A stretch of 64,000 nucleotides of DNA from Rugamonas rubra. GTDB lineage: Bacteria > Pseudomonadota > Gammaproteobacteria > Burkholderiales > Burkholderiaceae_D. The notes beneath the pieces were generated by a model. It worked only from the letters and a program-made list of their open reading frames with translations, was not told the DNA's origin and did no database searches. The stretch covers positions 106,880-170,879 of the forward strand of contig NZ_FOTW01000020.1 in NCBI RefSeq assembly GCF_900114705.1. The letters run 5' to 3'. How positions within the stretch are numbered: the stretch's first letter is position 1; every line of letters begins with the position of its first letter. Positions 15,290 to 25,280 of this stretch are shown here, piece by piece. The position numbers and the translations under genes were made by a program.

Positions 15290-16426
15290 TTACACGCTCA
15301 GGTCGACGCGCTGTTCCGTGGCCGGATCGAAGAACACCGCCTTCGACAGGTCGAAGGCCAGTTTGACGTCGTGGCCGGGCAGGGCGCCGGCGCGCGGGTG
15401 GGTGCGGCAGGTGGCGCGGATGCCGTTGAACCAGGCGAACACCAGGGTGTCCGGGCCGGTCGGCTCGGTCATCTCGACCACGCAGTCGACCTCGGTCGGG
15501 TGGTAGCGGCCCTCGGCCGAGGCGCGGCGGGCGCTCTCGGCGTCGGTGACGTGCTCGGGGCGGATGCCGAGGATGATGTCACGGTTCTGGTGCTGCTTGA
15601 GCACGCTGTTGTCGCCCGGCACCGGCAGCAGGGTGGTCACGCCGCCGTGCTCCAGGGCGAAGGCGGCGCCGTCGCCCTGCGGCACGAGCTTGCCGCGAAG
15701 GAAGTTCATCGACGGCGAGCCGATGAATCCGGCCACGTACAGGTTGTCCGGCTTGTCGTAGATGTCCTGCGGGCTGCCGTACTGCTGCACCACGCCGTCG
15801 CGCATCACGGCGATGCGGTCGCCCAGGGTCATCGCCTCGATCTGGTCGTGGGTGACGTAGACGATGGTGGCGCCGAGGCGCTGGTGCAGCAGCTTGATTT
15901 CGGCGCGCATCTCGACGCGCAGCTTGGCGTCCAGGTTCGACAGCGGCTCGTCGAACAGGAACAGCGAGGGGTCGCGGGCGATGGCGCGGCCCATGGCGAC
16001 GCGCTGGCGCTGGCCGCCCGACAGCATGGCCGGCTTGCGGTCGAGCAGGTGGGTCATTTGCAGCGTCTCGGCGACCCGGTTGACGATCTTGTCCTGCTCG
16101 TCCTTGGGCACCTTGCGGATGCCCAGGCCGAAGGAGATGTTCTCGCGCACCGTCATGGTCGGGTACAGGGCGTAGGACTGGAACACCATGGCGATGTCGC
16201 GCGACTTGGGCGGGATGTTGTTGACGACCCGGTCGCCGATCATGATCTCGCCCTCGGAGATGGTCTCCAGGCCGGCGATCATGTTGAGCAGGGTCGACTT
16301 GCCGCAGCCCGAGCCGCCCACCAGGATGATGAACTGGCCGTCCTCGATGTCCAGGTTGATGCCCTTCAGAATTTCCGCGCCGTTCGGGTACACCTTGCGC
16401 ACATTACGAATAGTTAAACTTGCCAT
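15290..16426 (-). CDS. Sugar ABC transporter ATP-binding protein (MalK/UgpC/MsmX family)
   Basis: A 378-residue ATPase that powers sugar import with the two permeases encoded upstream. Walker A GGSGCGKST, signature LSGGQRQRVAMGRA, Walker B LFLFDEPLSNLD and the switch His (VTHD) are intact. A C-terminal MalK-type OB-fold regulatory domain follows residue 240 (ILGIRPEHV). Start at ATG 16426, preceded by AGGAGA; an earlier in-frame ATG at 16453 lacks one. A copy of the palindrome lies between it and the upstream permease gene, 120 bp apart, so a partial transcript break is possible. Confidence 0.94.
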   Translation of the reverse strand: MASLTIRNVRKVYPNGAEILKGINLDIEDGQFIILVGGSGCGKSTLLNMIAGLETISEGEIMIGDRVVNNIPPKSRDIAMVFQSYALYPTMTVRENISFGLGIRKVPKDEQDKIVNRVAETLQMTHLLDRKPAMLSGGQRQRVAMGRAIARDPSLFLFDEPLSNLDAKLRVEMRAEIKLLHQRLGATIVYVTHDQIEAMTLGDRIAVMRDGVVQQYGSPQDIYDKPDNLYVAGFIGSPSMNFLRGKLVPQGDGAAFALEHGGVTTLLPVPGDNSVLKQHQNRDIILGIRPEHVTDAESARRASAEGRYHPTEVDCVVEMTEPTGPDTLVFAWFNGIRATCRTHPRAGALPGHDVKLAFDLSKAVFFDPATEQRVDLSV

Positions 16427-16500
16427 GCTATGTCTCCTGACAGTGCCGGCCATCTGGCCGGACTGGATATGAATTTGGTATGGATCGGCCGGCGCGCGGG

Positions 16501-16526
16501 AGGGTCAGACCCTAGGGTCTGACCCT
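16501..16526. repeat. Dispersed palindrome, copy 5 (inside the transporter operon)
   Basis: Perfect 26-bp palindrome, 20 bp after the stop of the second permease gene and 75 bp before the ATPase start. This copy sits between two genes that should be co-transcribed. Confidence 0.92.
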
Positions 16527-16545
16527 GGGCGGGCCGGCCTATGAA

Positions 16546-17413
<868 letters not shown>

Positions 17414-17424
<11 letters not shown>

Positions 17425-18367
17425 TGCGGGCTCCTTTGGTTTCCATATACATCAGCGGCACGAGGACGGCCAGAACGGTGGCCAGCATCATCATCGCCGA
17501 GGCGGCGCCCAGGCCGAGCTGGCCACGGGTGAAGGAGAACTGGTACATGAAGATGGCCGGCACGTCCGACGAGTTGCCGGGGCCGCCGGCGGTCAGCGCC
17601 ATCACCAGGTCGAAGCTCTTGATGGCGATGTGGGCCAGTACGAGTAACACGCTAAAAAAGACCGGACGCAGGGAGGGGATCACGATGCGGCGGTAAATCG
17701 TCGGCAGGCTGGCGCCATCGACCATGGCGGCCTTGATGATGGCGTCGTCGACGCCGCGCAAGCCGGCCAGGAACAGGGCCATGACGAAGCCGGAGGACTG
17801 CCACACGCCGGCGATGACGACGGTGTAGATCGCCATGTCGGAGTTGACCAGCCAGTCGAAGCTGAAGTTGGGGAAGCCCCAGTCGTGCACCATCTTCTCC
17901 AGCCCGAGGCCGGGGTTGAGGATCCACTTCCAGGCGGCGCCGGTGACGATGAACGACAGCGCCATCGGGTACAGGTAGATGGCGCGCAGCGCGCCCTCGT
18001 GGCGGATGCGCTGGTCGAGCAGGATCGCCATGGAAAGGCCGATCACCAGGCAGACCAGGATGAACAGGCCGCCGAAGATGCCCAGGTTGCTGGCCGAGGT
18101 CCACCAGCGGTCGATCTCGAACAGGGTGGTGTACTGGCCGAAGCCGGCGAACTCGAAGTTCGGCATCATGCGCGATTCGGTCAGCGACAGCCAGGCGGTC
18201 AGGCCGATGAAGCCGTAGACGAAGACCAGCGAGGCGATGATGGTGGGCGAGAGCACCAGGCGCGGCAGCCAGGTGTCGGCCAGGGCAGCGAGGCGGCTGC
18301 CGGAGGCCGGGGCGCGCGCCGCTGCGGAAGGCAGCGGGCGGGCCGTGGAAACGGGTGTGGCGGACAT
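17414..18367 (-). CDS. Carbohydrate ABC transporter permease, MalF type
   Basis: A 317-residue inner-membrane subunit with six membrane segments after a Ser/Ala/Pro-rich cytoplasmic tail, and the EAA loop AAMVDGASLPTIYRRIVIPSL. Preceded by GGAGA six bases before ATG. Forms the translocation heterodimer with the MalG-type subunit encoded next. The 184-bp gap to the binding-protein gene holds two GC-rich stem-loops that could lower permease expression relative to the binding protein. Confidence 0.92.
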
Positions 18368-18399
18368 GCAGATTCTCCAGAACTAGGGCAGAAGGACAA

Positions 18400-18465
18400 G
18401 GCGCGCGCGAAATCGCCGACGCGCGCCCTTTCCTGCCGCGCGCCGGCCCGGGTGGGTCGGCGCGC
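18400..18465 (-). other. Two stem-loops between binding-protein and permease genes
   Basis: Stem 1: GGCGCGCG (18400-18407) with CGCGCGCC (18420-18427). Stem 2: GCGCGCCGGCCC (18438-18449) with GGGTCGGCGCGC (18454-18465), 12 pairs including one G-U, tetraloop. No T-run. This position in sugar ABC operons often holds mRNA-stabilising or attenuating hairpins that favour the binding protein. Confidence 0.6.
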
Positions 18466-18514
18466 CTTGACAGCTTTACTACTTGCTGGCGTCGCGCGTT
18501 TGCGCAATCACCAG

Positions 18515-18562
18515 CTTACTTGTTGACTTACTTGTTGACCTATTTGTTCGCTTACTTGGTTT
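18515..18562 (-). repeat. 12-bp tandem repeat carrying in-frame stops
   Basis: CTTACTTGTTGA (plus strand) is repeated at 18515-18526 and 18527-18538 with diverged copies at 18539-18550 and 18551-18562; the last is the true 3' end of the binding-protein gene. On the coding strand it reads AAG TAA GCG AAC AAA TAG GTC, and so on. The period is 12, so each duplicated stop stays in frame, giving TAA, TAG, TAA, TAA. Confidence 0.85.
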
Positions 18563-19808
18563 TGGCGGCCTTGGCCAGCGCTTGCACGGCGGCCTGCGGC
18601 GTCATGGCCGAGTTCATGAACTTGGCGACCACGTCCTGGATCGCGCCGGCCTTGGCCGAGTCGATCGCCATGCCGTGGGCCATGCTCGGCTCCAGACCGC
18701 CGGCCTTGCTGGCGGCGGCCATGTCGTCCATCGAACGGGTGGCGCAGGCGTCGAACTTGGCGCGCGAAACGCCGGCGCGGACCGGGATCGAACCCTTGTT
18801 CAGGTTGAACACTTCCTGGAACTCGGGGCTCATGACGGCGCTGGCCAGGCTCAGCTGGGCCTTTTGCTCGTCGGCGTTCTTGACCTTGAACATGGCCAGC
18901 GAGTCGATGTTGAAGGTGAAGGCCTTCTCGGTGCCAGGTGCTGGCAGGCACAGGAAGTCCTTGCCGGCGACCTTGCCGGCGGCGGTGAACTCGCCCTTGG
19001 CCCAGTCGCCCATGAACTGCATGCCGGCCTTGCCGTTGATGACCATGGCGGTGGCCAGGTTCCAGTCGCGGCCGGCGGCGTCCTTGTCGATGTAGGTCTT
19101 GATCTTGGCCAACGTCTCGAAGGACTTGAGCATTTGCGGGCCGGTCAGCGCGGCCTGGTCCAGTTTGACCAGGGCCTTGTCGTAGAACGCGGCGCCGCCG
19201 GTGCCCAGCACGACGGACTCGAACACGGTGGTGTCCTGCCATGGCTGGCCGCCGTGGGCGACGGCGATCAGGCCGGCCTTCTTGATTTTTTCGGCGGCGA
19301 CGAAGAACTCGTCCATATTGGTCGGCGCCTTGGCGCCGGCCTTGGCCAGCACCTCGGGGTTGACCCACAGCCAGTTGACGCGGTGCACGTTGACCGGCAC
19401 GGCGACGTAGTGGCCCTTGTACTTCATCACGTTCGATACCACGGACGGCAGCAGGCTGTCCCACTTGCCTTCGGTGGCGGCGGCGTCGATGTTGGCCAGC
19501 ACGCCTTCCTGACCCCATTCCTGGATCGATGGGCCCTTGATCTGCGCGGCGGTCGGCGCGCTGCCGGCGATGACGCGGGCTTTCAGCGCGGTGGTGGCGT
19601 TCTCGCCAGCGCCGCCGGCGACGGCGAAGTCCTTCCACGCCACGCCCTTGGCTTCCATCATTTTCTTCAGCTCGGCGATCGACTTGGCTTCGCCGCCCGA
19701 GGTCCAGTAGTGCAGCACTTCAACTTGGGCTGCGGCGTGCACGGCCGGGGTGGCGGCGACAACGGTGGCGAGCGCCAAGGCGGCTTGGACGAAAGGTTTC
19801 AATTTCAT
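18552..19808 (-). CDS. Sugar ABC transporter substrate-binding protein (glucose/mannose type)
   Basis: A 418-residue periplasmic binding protein: signal peptide MKLKPFVQAALALATVVAAT..., cleavage after VHA, then a family 1 extracellular solute-binding domain (VEVLHYWTSGGEAKS, GQPWQDTTVFESVVL, FMGDWAKGEF, NKGSIPVRAGV). The motifs resemble GtsA-type glucose-binding proteins of Pseudomonas. ATG 19808 is used because the signal peptide begins there; the frame stays open further upstream. Homologous along its length to the second binding protein at 21763-23010. It follows the porin gene and precedes both permeases. Confidence 0.92.
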   Translation of the reverse strand: MKLKPFVQAALALATVVAATPAVHAAAQVEVLHYWTSGGEAKSIAELKKMMEAKGVAWKDFAVAGGAGENATTALKARVIAGSAPTAAQIKGPSIQEWGQEGVLANIDAAATEGKWDSLLPSVVSNVMKYKGHYVAVPVNVHRVNWLWVNPEVLAKAGAKAPTNMDEFFVAAEKIKKAGLIAVAHGGQPWQDTTVFESVVLGTGGAAFYDKALVKLDQAALTGPQMLKSFETLAKIKTYIDKDAAGRDWNLATAMVINGKAGMQFMGDWAKGEFTAAGKVAGKDFLCLPAPGTEKAFTFNIDSLAMFKVKNADEQKAQLSLASAVMSPEFQEVFNLNKGSIPVRAGVSRAKFDACATRSMDDMAAASKAGGLEPSMAHGMAIDSAKAGAIQDVVAKFMNSAMTPQAAVQALAKAAKTK

Positions 19809-19966
19809 GGTATCGGTCTTCCTAGATTGGATGATTGTAGCGCCGTGGTACGGCGCTGCTATGTCCCCTTGCGCGTGGCACAAGGGGATGCTGCGAACCC
19901 GGCAGCCGCCCCGCGCGGATACGGCGGGGCGGGCGGCGGGACTAGCTATTGGGTCTTAGCCGCGGA

Positions 19967-21235
19967 TTACCACCAGGCTTCCAGTTGGATGCCGGCCGAG
20001 GCGCCGCTGGTGTTGCTGCCGTACACAGGACCCTGGTTGTTGAACGCGTTCACAGCCTTGGTGGCGGCGTCGTTCCATTTGCCGTAGCTGACGAACAGGC
20101 GCAGCTCGGGACGCGACCAGTAGTCCTCGCCGACGGTGATGGTCGGGGCGATGGTCAGCTTGGTCAGGCGCATGGTGTCCGGGCTGGTGTCCTTTTTCAG
20201 ACGGGTCACGCCCAGTTCGGCCTGCAGCTTGAAGTTCTGCGCGAAGGCGTACACCGGGCGGGCGCCGACGGTGGTCCAGGTCTGGGCGCCGTCCCGGTCG
20301 TTCTTGTCGCGCTGGTACAGGCCGACGAACTCCATGCTGAACTGGCGGGTAGGCTGGATCACCAGGTCGTCGAACACGCGCACGCGGGTGTAGTCGGAGC
20401 CGAGCAGGGTGCTGCCCGAAGGGCCGATACGCGCGCAGCAAGGACCGTTGATGCCGGTGCCGGGGCCGACGCCGTATTGCACGCCGACGGTGTTGGAGCC
20501 GCCGAACACCTTGGCCTGGCGGTGGAACAGCGAGACCTGCCAGCCGTTGTGGGTCTTGTCGCCGTCGTCCTTGCTGCTGGCGGTGATGATCGACAAGGCG
20601 CCGTCCAGGGTGCCGTTCTCGTTGACCGGCAGGCCTTCGTAGACCAGGTTCTGGCGCACCGCCGAAGCGGAGGTGATCTTGCCGGTGACGGTGTTGACGT
20701 TGTTCAGGTCGTTATCCTTGAAGATAGCGTAGCTGAACTTGCCGGCGCCCAGCGGCAGGCCGTCGACACCGGCGCCGGTGCCGTTCATGTTGATGTACTG
20801 CAGATCGAGCATGTGGATGTCGGGACGGTAGTAGTGGCGCTTACCGGCCCAGACGATGCCGCCGTTCATGAACGGCAGGTTTTTCGCTTCGACGTAGGCC
20901 TTGGCGATGCTGGTCTTGGCGTCGCCGAAGTCCGAGCTGTTCTTGTAGGCGTCGACCCAGACGGTGCCGACGAAGCTGGCGCCGTTGGCCGACTTGGCGA
21001 ACTCCTTGGTGTAGCCGAATTCGGTGAAGCTGTCGCACTCGTTGCCCAAACGGTAGGACATCGTGATGCCGCCCAGGCCGAAGCAGCTTTGCGGGCCTTT
21101 TTCCGAGCTGGAACCGGCGCCGGCGCGGACATAGCCGTGGAAGCCTTCGGTTTCGTGGTCGCCGGCGTAGGCGGCGCCGCAAGCGAGCGCCAGAGCCAGT
21201 GCGGCGGGCAGGGTTTTGAGGACGGTACGATTCAT
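19967..21235 (-). CDS. LamB-type (maltoporin family) outer membrane porin
   Basis: A 422-residue exported protein: signal peptide with cleavage after AYA (about 24), then a beta-barrel. LamB features are HGYVRAGAG near the N-terminus, a Cys pair (QSCFGLG / GNECDSF), WAGKRHYYRPDIHMLD (the RxxYRxDxH region) and the C-terminal EAWW ending in an aromatic residue. It presumably carries sugars across the outer membrane to the binding protein. First gene of the minus-strand uptake operon. Confidence 0.9.
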   Translation of the reverse strand: MNRTVLKTLPAALALALACGAAYAGDHETEGFHGYVRAGAGSSSEKGPQSCFGLGGITMSYRLGNECDSFTEFGYTKEFAKSANGASFVGTVWVDAYKNSSDFGDAKTSIAKAYVEAKNLPFMNGGIVWAGKRHYYRPDIHMLDLQYINMNGTGAGVDGLPLGAGKFSYAIFKDNDLNNVNTVTGKITSASAVRQNLVYEGLPVNENGTLDGALSIITASSKDDGDKTHNGWQVSLFHRQAKVFGGSNTVGVQYGVGPGTGINGPCCARIGPSGSTLLGSDYTRVRVFDDLVIQPTRQFSMEFVGLYQRDKNDRDGAQTWTTVGARPVYAFAQNFKLQAELGVTRLKKDTSPDTMRLTKLTIAPTITVGEDYWSRPELRLFVSYGKWNDAATKAVNAFNNQGPVYGSNTSGASAGIQLEAWW

Positions 21236-21762
21236 TACGATTGTCTCCTTCTGGTTTTAAGAGTGCGGCCCCGGACACGACGCTAAAGATCCCGTGTAGT
21301 CTCAAGTCCTTGCCGACGTGCTAGCCACACTTGCTGGTGGTGTTTCTTGTAGTAATTTGCTACGGCCAGCAGACAGTAACATTGCACCAAATGTGATACC
21401 AGTGAGGGCCGGCAAAGTGTGGCTAAAAGCATTAAGTGCTTGATTTTGTTGTGAAATGACACTTTCAACACGAGCGGACCGCTTACATAACTTTACAATC
21501 CACCGGCCGCGTTTTTCCCCGTCCCCACTCTGTGGCGGGGCCGGTCGCCGAGTCGCTTGCGAGCTACTAGCCTGCAACATTTCGCAACAAAAGCACACGC
21601 TTCCTTGCAAAATGGTTTACATGCTTACCAACGTTCCGCGAATGACATAATGTATAGTCTCGGCGGTATGGCGCGGCCGCGTGTGGCAGCAACAGCGGGC
21701 GCCGACATCGACAACAACAACAGGCCAGCCCAACGAGGCGGCCGTCGTAGGAGTGAGGAGAC
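21236..21762. other. 527-bp divergent intergenic region of the sugar locus
   Basis: Separates the porin-led uptake operon (minus) from the sensor operon (plus), so it should hold both promoters and the operators of the response regulator. It is clearly more AT-rich than its surroundings. Visible: an inverted repeat AAGCA - TTAAG - TGCTT (21427-21441), and -10-like hexamers CATAAT (21646) and TATAGT (21653) on the plus strand without a convincing -35. No small gene was recognised. Confidence 0.5.
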
Positions 21763-23010
21763 ATGGGATATTTCCTGCGCCGCTTGCTGGCGCTGGCTTG
21801 CCTGGCCGCGTGCGGCGCCGGCCAAGCCGAGGGGCTGCAAGTGCTGCACTGGTGGAAGTCGGCCAGCGAGCGCAAGGCGGTCGACCTGATCGCCGCCAAG
21901 CTCAACGAGGAGAACATCGGCTGGCGCGACAGCATGATCCCCAACGGGTCGGGCGTCGGTGCCGGCATCGTGCTGCGCAGCCGCATGCTGGCCAAGGACG
22001 CCCCCGAGGTGGCCCAGGTCAACGGCATCGTCATCCGCGACTGGGCCCGGCTCGACCTGCTGCTCGACCTCGACGTGGTGGCCGCCGCCGGCAAGTGGGA
22101 CAAGCTGCTGCTGCCCACCGTGGCGGCGGCGATCCAATCCGACGGCCATGTCTACGCCGCGCCGCTCGGCGTGCACCGCATCAACACCCTGTTCTACAAC
22201 CGCAAGCTGTTCACCCAGTACAAGCTGGCGCCGCCGTCCACCTGGGCCGAGTTCGAGCACGCCGCCGGCGTGCTGCAACAGGCCGGCGTGGTGCCGCTGG
22301 CGCAGAGCAGCGAGCCGTGGCAGGTGGCCACCCTGTTCGAGACGCTGGTGCTGGCCGAGGGCGCCGACTTCTACCGCGCCCTGTTCCAGCGGCGCGACGC
22401 CGGCGCCTACCAGGACGCCCGCCTGACGGCCGCGCTGGGCCGCCTGCGCTACCTGAAGAAATGGATGAACCAGCCGGTGCCCGAGCGCACCTGGGACGAC
22501 ACCACGCGCCAGCTGGCCGACGGCGAGGCCGGCATGCTGGTGATGGGCGACTGGGCCAAGGGCGAGCTCAACGCGCGCGGCCTGGCCACCGACGAGGGCT
22601 TCGGCTGCGCCTACGTGCCCGGCACCGCCGCCTACCACCTGTACAACATCGACACGCTGAGCATGCTGGCCACGCGCGAGTCGCACCGCTCGGCGCAGGA
22701 GCGGCTGGCCGCCATCATCATGGCGCCGGCGATCCAGAACGACTACAACCAGATCAAGGGCTCGATCCCGGTGCTGCGCAACCCGCAACTGGCGAAAATG
22801 GACAGCTGCGCGCGCGCTTCGTTTAAACTGTTCTCCAGCGGGCCCCAGGCGCAGATCCCCAGCCTGGTGCACCGCATGGCCACCGACGAGCTGGTGCGCG
22901 ACGCCATGGTGGCCGAGGTGCACCGGTTCTTCCTCGACGACAACGTCAAGGTGGCCGACACCCAGCGCCGCCTGGGCACCATCGCGCGCACCTTCAGCAA
23001 GACCCAATAG
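21763..23010 (+). CDS. Binding-protein homologue in a two-component operon
   Basis: A 415-residue family 1 solute-binding protein. It aligns throughout with the transporter's binding protein (VLHWWKSASERKA, GVHRINTLFYN, SEPWQVATLFETLVLAEG, VMGDWAKGE, IKGSIPV). The N-terminus MGYFLRRLLALACLAACGAG contains a possible lipobox LAAC (Cys17), so it may be membrane-anchored; cleavage after GQA is the alternative. GAGGAG precedes the ATG. No permease follows; instead a response regulator begins 28 bp downstream and a kinase overlaps that. I infer a ligand-binding accessory for the kinase rather than a transport subunit. Confidence 0.85.
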   Translation: MGYFLRRLLALACLAACGAGQAEGLQVLHWWKSASERKAVDLIAAKLNEENIGWRDSMIPNGSGVGAGIVLRSRMLAKDAPEVAQVNGIVIRDWARLDLLLDLDVVAAAGKWDKLLLPTVAAAIQSDGHVYAAPLGVHRINTLFYNRKLFTQYKLAPPSTWAEFEHAAGVLQQAGVVPLAQSSEPWQVATLFETLVLAEGADFYRALFQRRDAGAYQDARLTAALGRLRYLKKWMNQPVPERTWDDTTRQLADGEAGMLVMGDWAKGELNARGLATDEGFGCAYVPGTAAYHLYNIDTLSMLATRESHRSAQERLAAIIMAPAIQNDYNQIKGSIPVLRNPQLAKMDSCARASFKLFSSGPQAQIPSLVHRMATDELVRDAMVAEVHRFFLDDNVKVADTQRRLGTIARTFSKTQ

Positions 23011-23038
23011 GCAAGACCCCACAGAACAGAACGGAACC

Positions 23039-23755
23039 ATGCGTAAAATCCTGATCGTTGACGACGACCAAAAGACCCGGACCCTGCTCAAGACCTATCT
23101 GGAGAAAAACCAGTACGACGTCGGCCTGGCGCACAACGGCGAGGCCTTCCTGGCCGAGTTCAACCGCTACGCCGACGAGTTGTCGCTGGTGATCCTCGAC
23201 GTCATGCTGCCCGACACCGACGGCTTCGCCCTCTGCAAGACGGTGCGGCGCCGTTCCAACGTGCCCATCATCATGCTCACCGCCAGCTCCGACGAGACCG
23301 ACCGCATCGTCGGCCTCGAGCTGGGCGCCGACGACTACATCTCCAAGCCCTACAGCCCGCGCGAGCTGCTGGCGCGCATCAAGGCGATCCACCGCCGCAC
23401 CGGCATGGACAACGTCGCCGTCGCCGCGCCGCGCTTCTACCGCTTCGTCGGCTTCACGCTCGACACGGTCGAGCGCACCGTCACCGGGCCGACCGGCGAG
23501 CTGGTGCCGCTCACCGGGCTCGACTTCCAGCTGCTGCGCTACTTCGTCGAGCACGCCGGCGACATCCTCGACCGCAGCGTGCTGTGCGAGGAAACCCGCG
23601 GCCGCGACGCCGGCCCGATGGACCGCTTCCTCGACGTGCAGATCTCGCGCCTGCGCCTGCGCCTGAACGACGCCGGCAAGAAGCCGCTGCTGATCAAGAC
23701 CGTGCGCGGCGCCGGCTACGTGTTCTCGGCCGACGTCAGCGTCAGCAATGTCTAG
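23039..23755 (+). CDS. OmpR-family response regulator of the sugar locus
   Basis: A 238-residue regulator: receiver domain with DDD (8-10), phospho-acceptor Asp54 in ILDVMLPDTDG, Thr in MLTAS and Lys in SKPYSPREL, then a winged-helix domain (VPLTGLDFQLLRYFVEHAGDIL, DVQISRLRLRLNDAGK, TVRGAGYVF). It resembles GltR of pseudomonads, which controls glucose uptake genes. Overlaps the kinase gene by 8 bp. Probable targets are the divergent porin/ABC operon and its own operon. Confidence 0.92.
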   Translation: MRKILIVDDDQKTRTLLKTYLEKNQYDVGLAHNGEAFLAEFNRYADELSLVILDVMLPDTDGFALCKTVRRRSNVPIIMLTASSDETDRIVGLELGADDYISKPYSPRELLARIKAIHRRTGMDNVAVAAPRFYRFVGFTLDTVERTVTGPTGELVPLTGLDFQLLRYFVEHAGDILDRSVLCEETRGRDAGPMDRFLDVQISRLRLRLNDAGKKPLLIKTVRGAGYVFSADVSVSNV

Positions 23756-25244
23756 CCTGCGGCCGGGGCGCTGGCTGGCGCGGGTGCTGCCGTCCTCGCT
23801 GCTGGGGCGGCTGTCGGTGGTGATGGTGGCCGGCGTCATGCTGACCCAGCTGGCCGGCAACTTCATCTGGGCCACCCAGCGCCGCGCCGAGGCCGAGGTC
23901 GAGGCCAGCACCGCCTCGCAGCACCTGGCCCACAGCGCCGCCAGCGCGGTGCGCTTCTTCCTCAGCCTGCCGCCCAACTACCGGCCGCTGATCATCCAGC
24001 AGTTCCGCGAGATGGGCGGCACCCGCTTCCTGGTCAACATCAACCGCGCCCCGGTCGACGTGGTGCCGATCGGCCGGCAGGCGCTGGCCGACATCGCCCT
24101 CAAGCAGGTGCGCGCCACCTTGAAGGAGGACCTGCCCAACGTGTCGAACGTGCGCATCGCCTTCGCCTGGCCGGACAAGCTGGCCGTCGGCGACGACGGC
24201 GCCACCATCAACGACCTGCCCGACAGCTGGGTGCAGCACATCGTGCTGACCAAGCCGACCGCCGCGCCCATCCTGCTGATCCAGGCCGAGATGGACCCCG
24301 GCCACTGGCTCTACCTGGCCACGCTGATGCCCAACCCCTACTTCCTCGACAGCGGCAACCCGCTGACGCGCGACCGCCTGCTGCTGCAGGCGCTGTCGCT
24401 GGCGGCCGTGCTGGTGCTGTCGATCCTGGTGGTGCGCTGGACCACGCGGCCGCTGGCGGCGCTGTCCGAGGCGGCCACCGCCTTCGGCAACGGCGAGCAC
24501 ATGCCGGCCCTGCCGGAAACCGGCAGCCGCGAGTTCGTCAAGACGGCGCGCGCCTTCGGCGCCATGCGCGAACGCATCCAGCGCTACATCGAGGACCGCG
24601 AGCGCCTGTTCGTCTCCATCTCGCACGACCTGCGCACGCCGATCATGCGCCTCAAGCTGCGCGCCGAGCTGCTCGACGACGACCAGCTGCGCAACGAGTT
24701 CCACGAGGATCTGGACGAGCTCGACATGATGGTCAAGGGCGCCCTGCAGACGGTGAAGGACAGCGACATCCACGAGAACCCGACCGAGATCCGCCTCGAC
24801 GCCTTGCTCGGCCGCATGGTGCGCGACGCCCAGCTGGCCGGCCACGAGGTGTCCTTCGCCGACTCCGGCCTGAGCGTGGCGGCCAAGCCGCTGGCGCTCA
24901 AGCGCGCCATCGGCAACCTGCTCAACAACGCGCTGCACTACGGCAAGCAGGTGGAGATCGCCGTGCGTCCGCAGGGCAGCAACATCGAGATCGAAATCCG
25001 CGACCACGGCCCGGGCGTGCCGGAGAGCGCGTTCAAGAATTTGTTCGAGCCGTATGTGCGGCTCGAACACGGCCGCCGGCAGAACAGCAGCGGCATGGGG
25101 CTGGGGCTGGGCATCGCGCGCGGCATCGTCCAGGCCCACGGCGGCGAGCTGCTGCTCGACAACCACCCGGACGGCGGCTTCCGCGCCATCATCGTGCTGC
25201 CCGGCGCCGCCTTCACGCCGCTGGCGGCGGGCGCCTCGGCCTAG
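23748..25244 (+). CDS. Sensor histidine kinase of the sugar locus (GtrS-like)
   Basis: A 498-residue inner-membrane kinase: membrane segments at about 18-42 and 211-230 enclosing a periplasmic domain of roughly 165 residues, HAMP linker, H-box VSISHDLRTPIMRLK with His293, N-box NLLNNALHYG, G1 RDHGPGVPE and G2 GMGLGLGIARG. All kinase motifs are intact. In pseudomonads the GtrS/GltR pair regulates glucose or 2-ketogluconate uptake; this one differs by having a solute-binding protein as first gene of its operon. Confidence 0.9.
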   Translation: MSSLRPGRWLARVLPSSLLGRLSVVMVAGVMLTQLAGNFIWATQRRAEAEVEASTASQHLAHSAASAVRFFLSLPPNYRPLIIQQFREMGGTRFLVNINRAPVDVVPIGRQALADIALKQVRATLKEDLPNVSNVRIAFAWPDKLAVGDDGATINDLPDSWVQHIVLTKPTAAPILLIQAEMDPGHWLYLATLMPNPYFLDSGNPLTRDRLLLQALSLAAVLVLSILVVRWTTRPLAALSEAATAFGNGEHMPALPETGSREFVKTARAFGAMRERIQRYIEDRERLFVSISHDLRTPIMRLKLRAELLDDDQLRNEFHEDLDELDMMVKGALQTVKDSDIHENPTEIRLDALLGRMVRDAQLAGHEVSFADSGLSVAAKPLALKRAIGNLLNNALHYGKQVEIAVRPQGSNIEIEIRDHGPGVPESAFKNLFEPYVRLEHGRRQNSSGMGLGLGIARGIVQAHGGELLLDNHPDGGFRAIIVLPGAAFTPLAAGASA

Positions 25245-25280
25245 TCGGGGCGGAAGAACCGCTGGCCGCCAGCTTTCCGG

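Noticed and set aside
22994..23977. Long minus-strand frame opposite the response regulator
   Set aside because: Shadow of a certain response-regulator gene; no domain or ribosome binding site.
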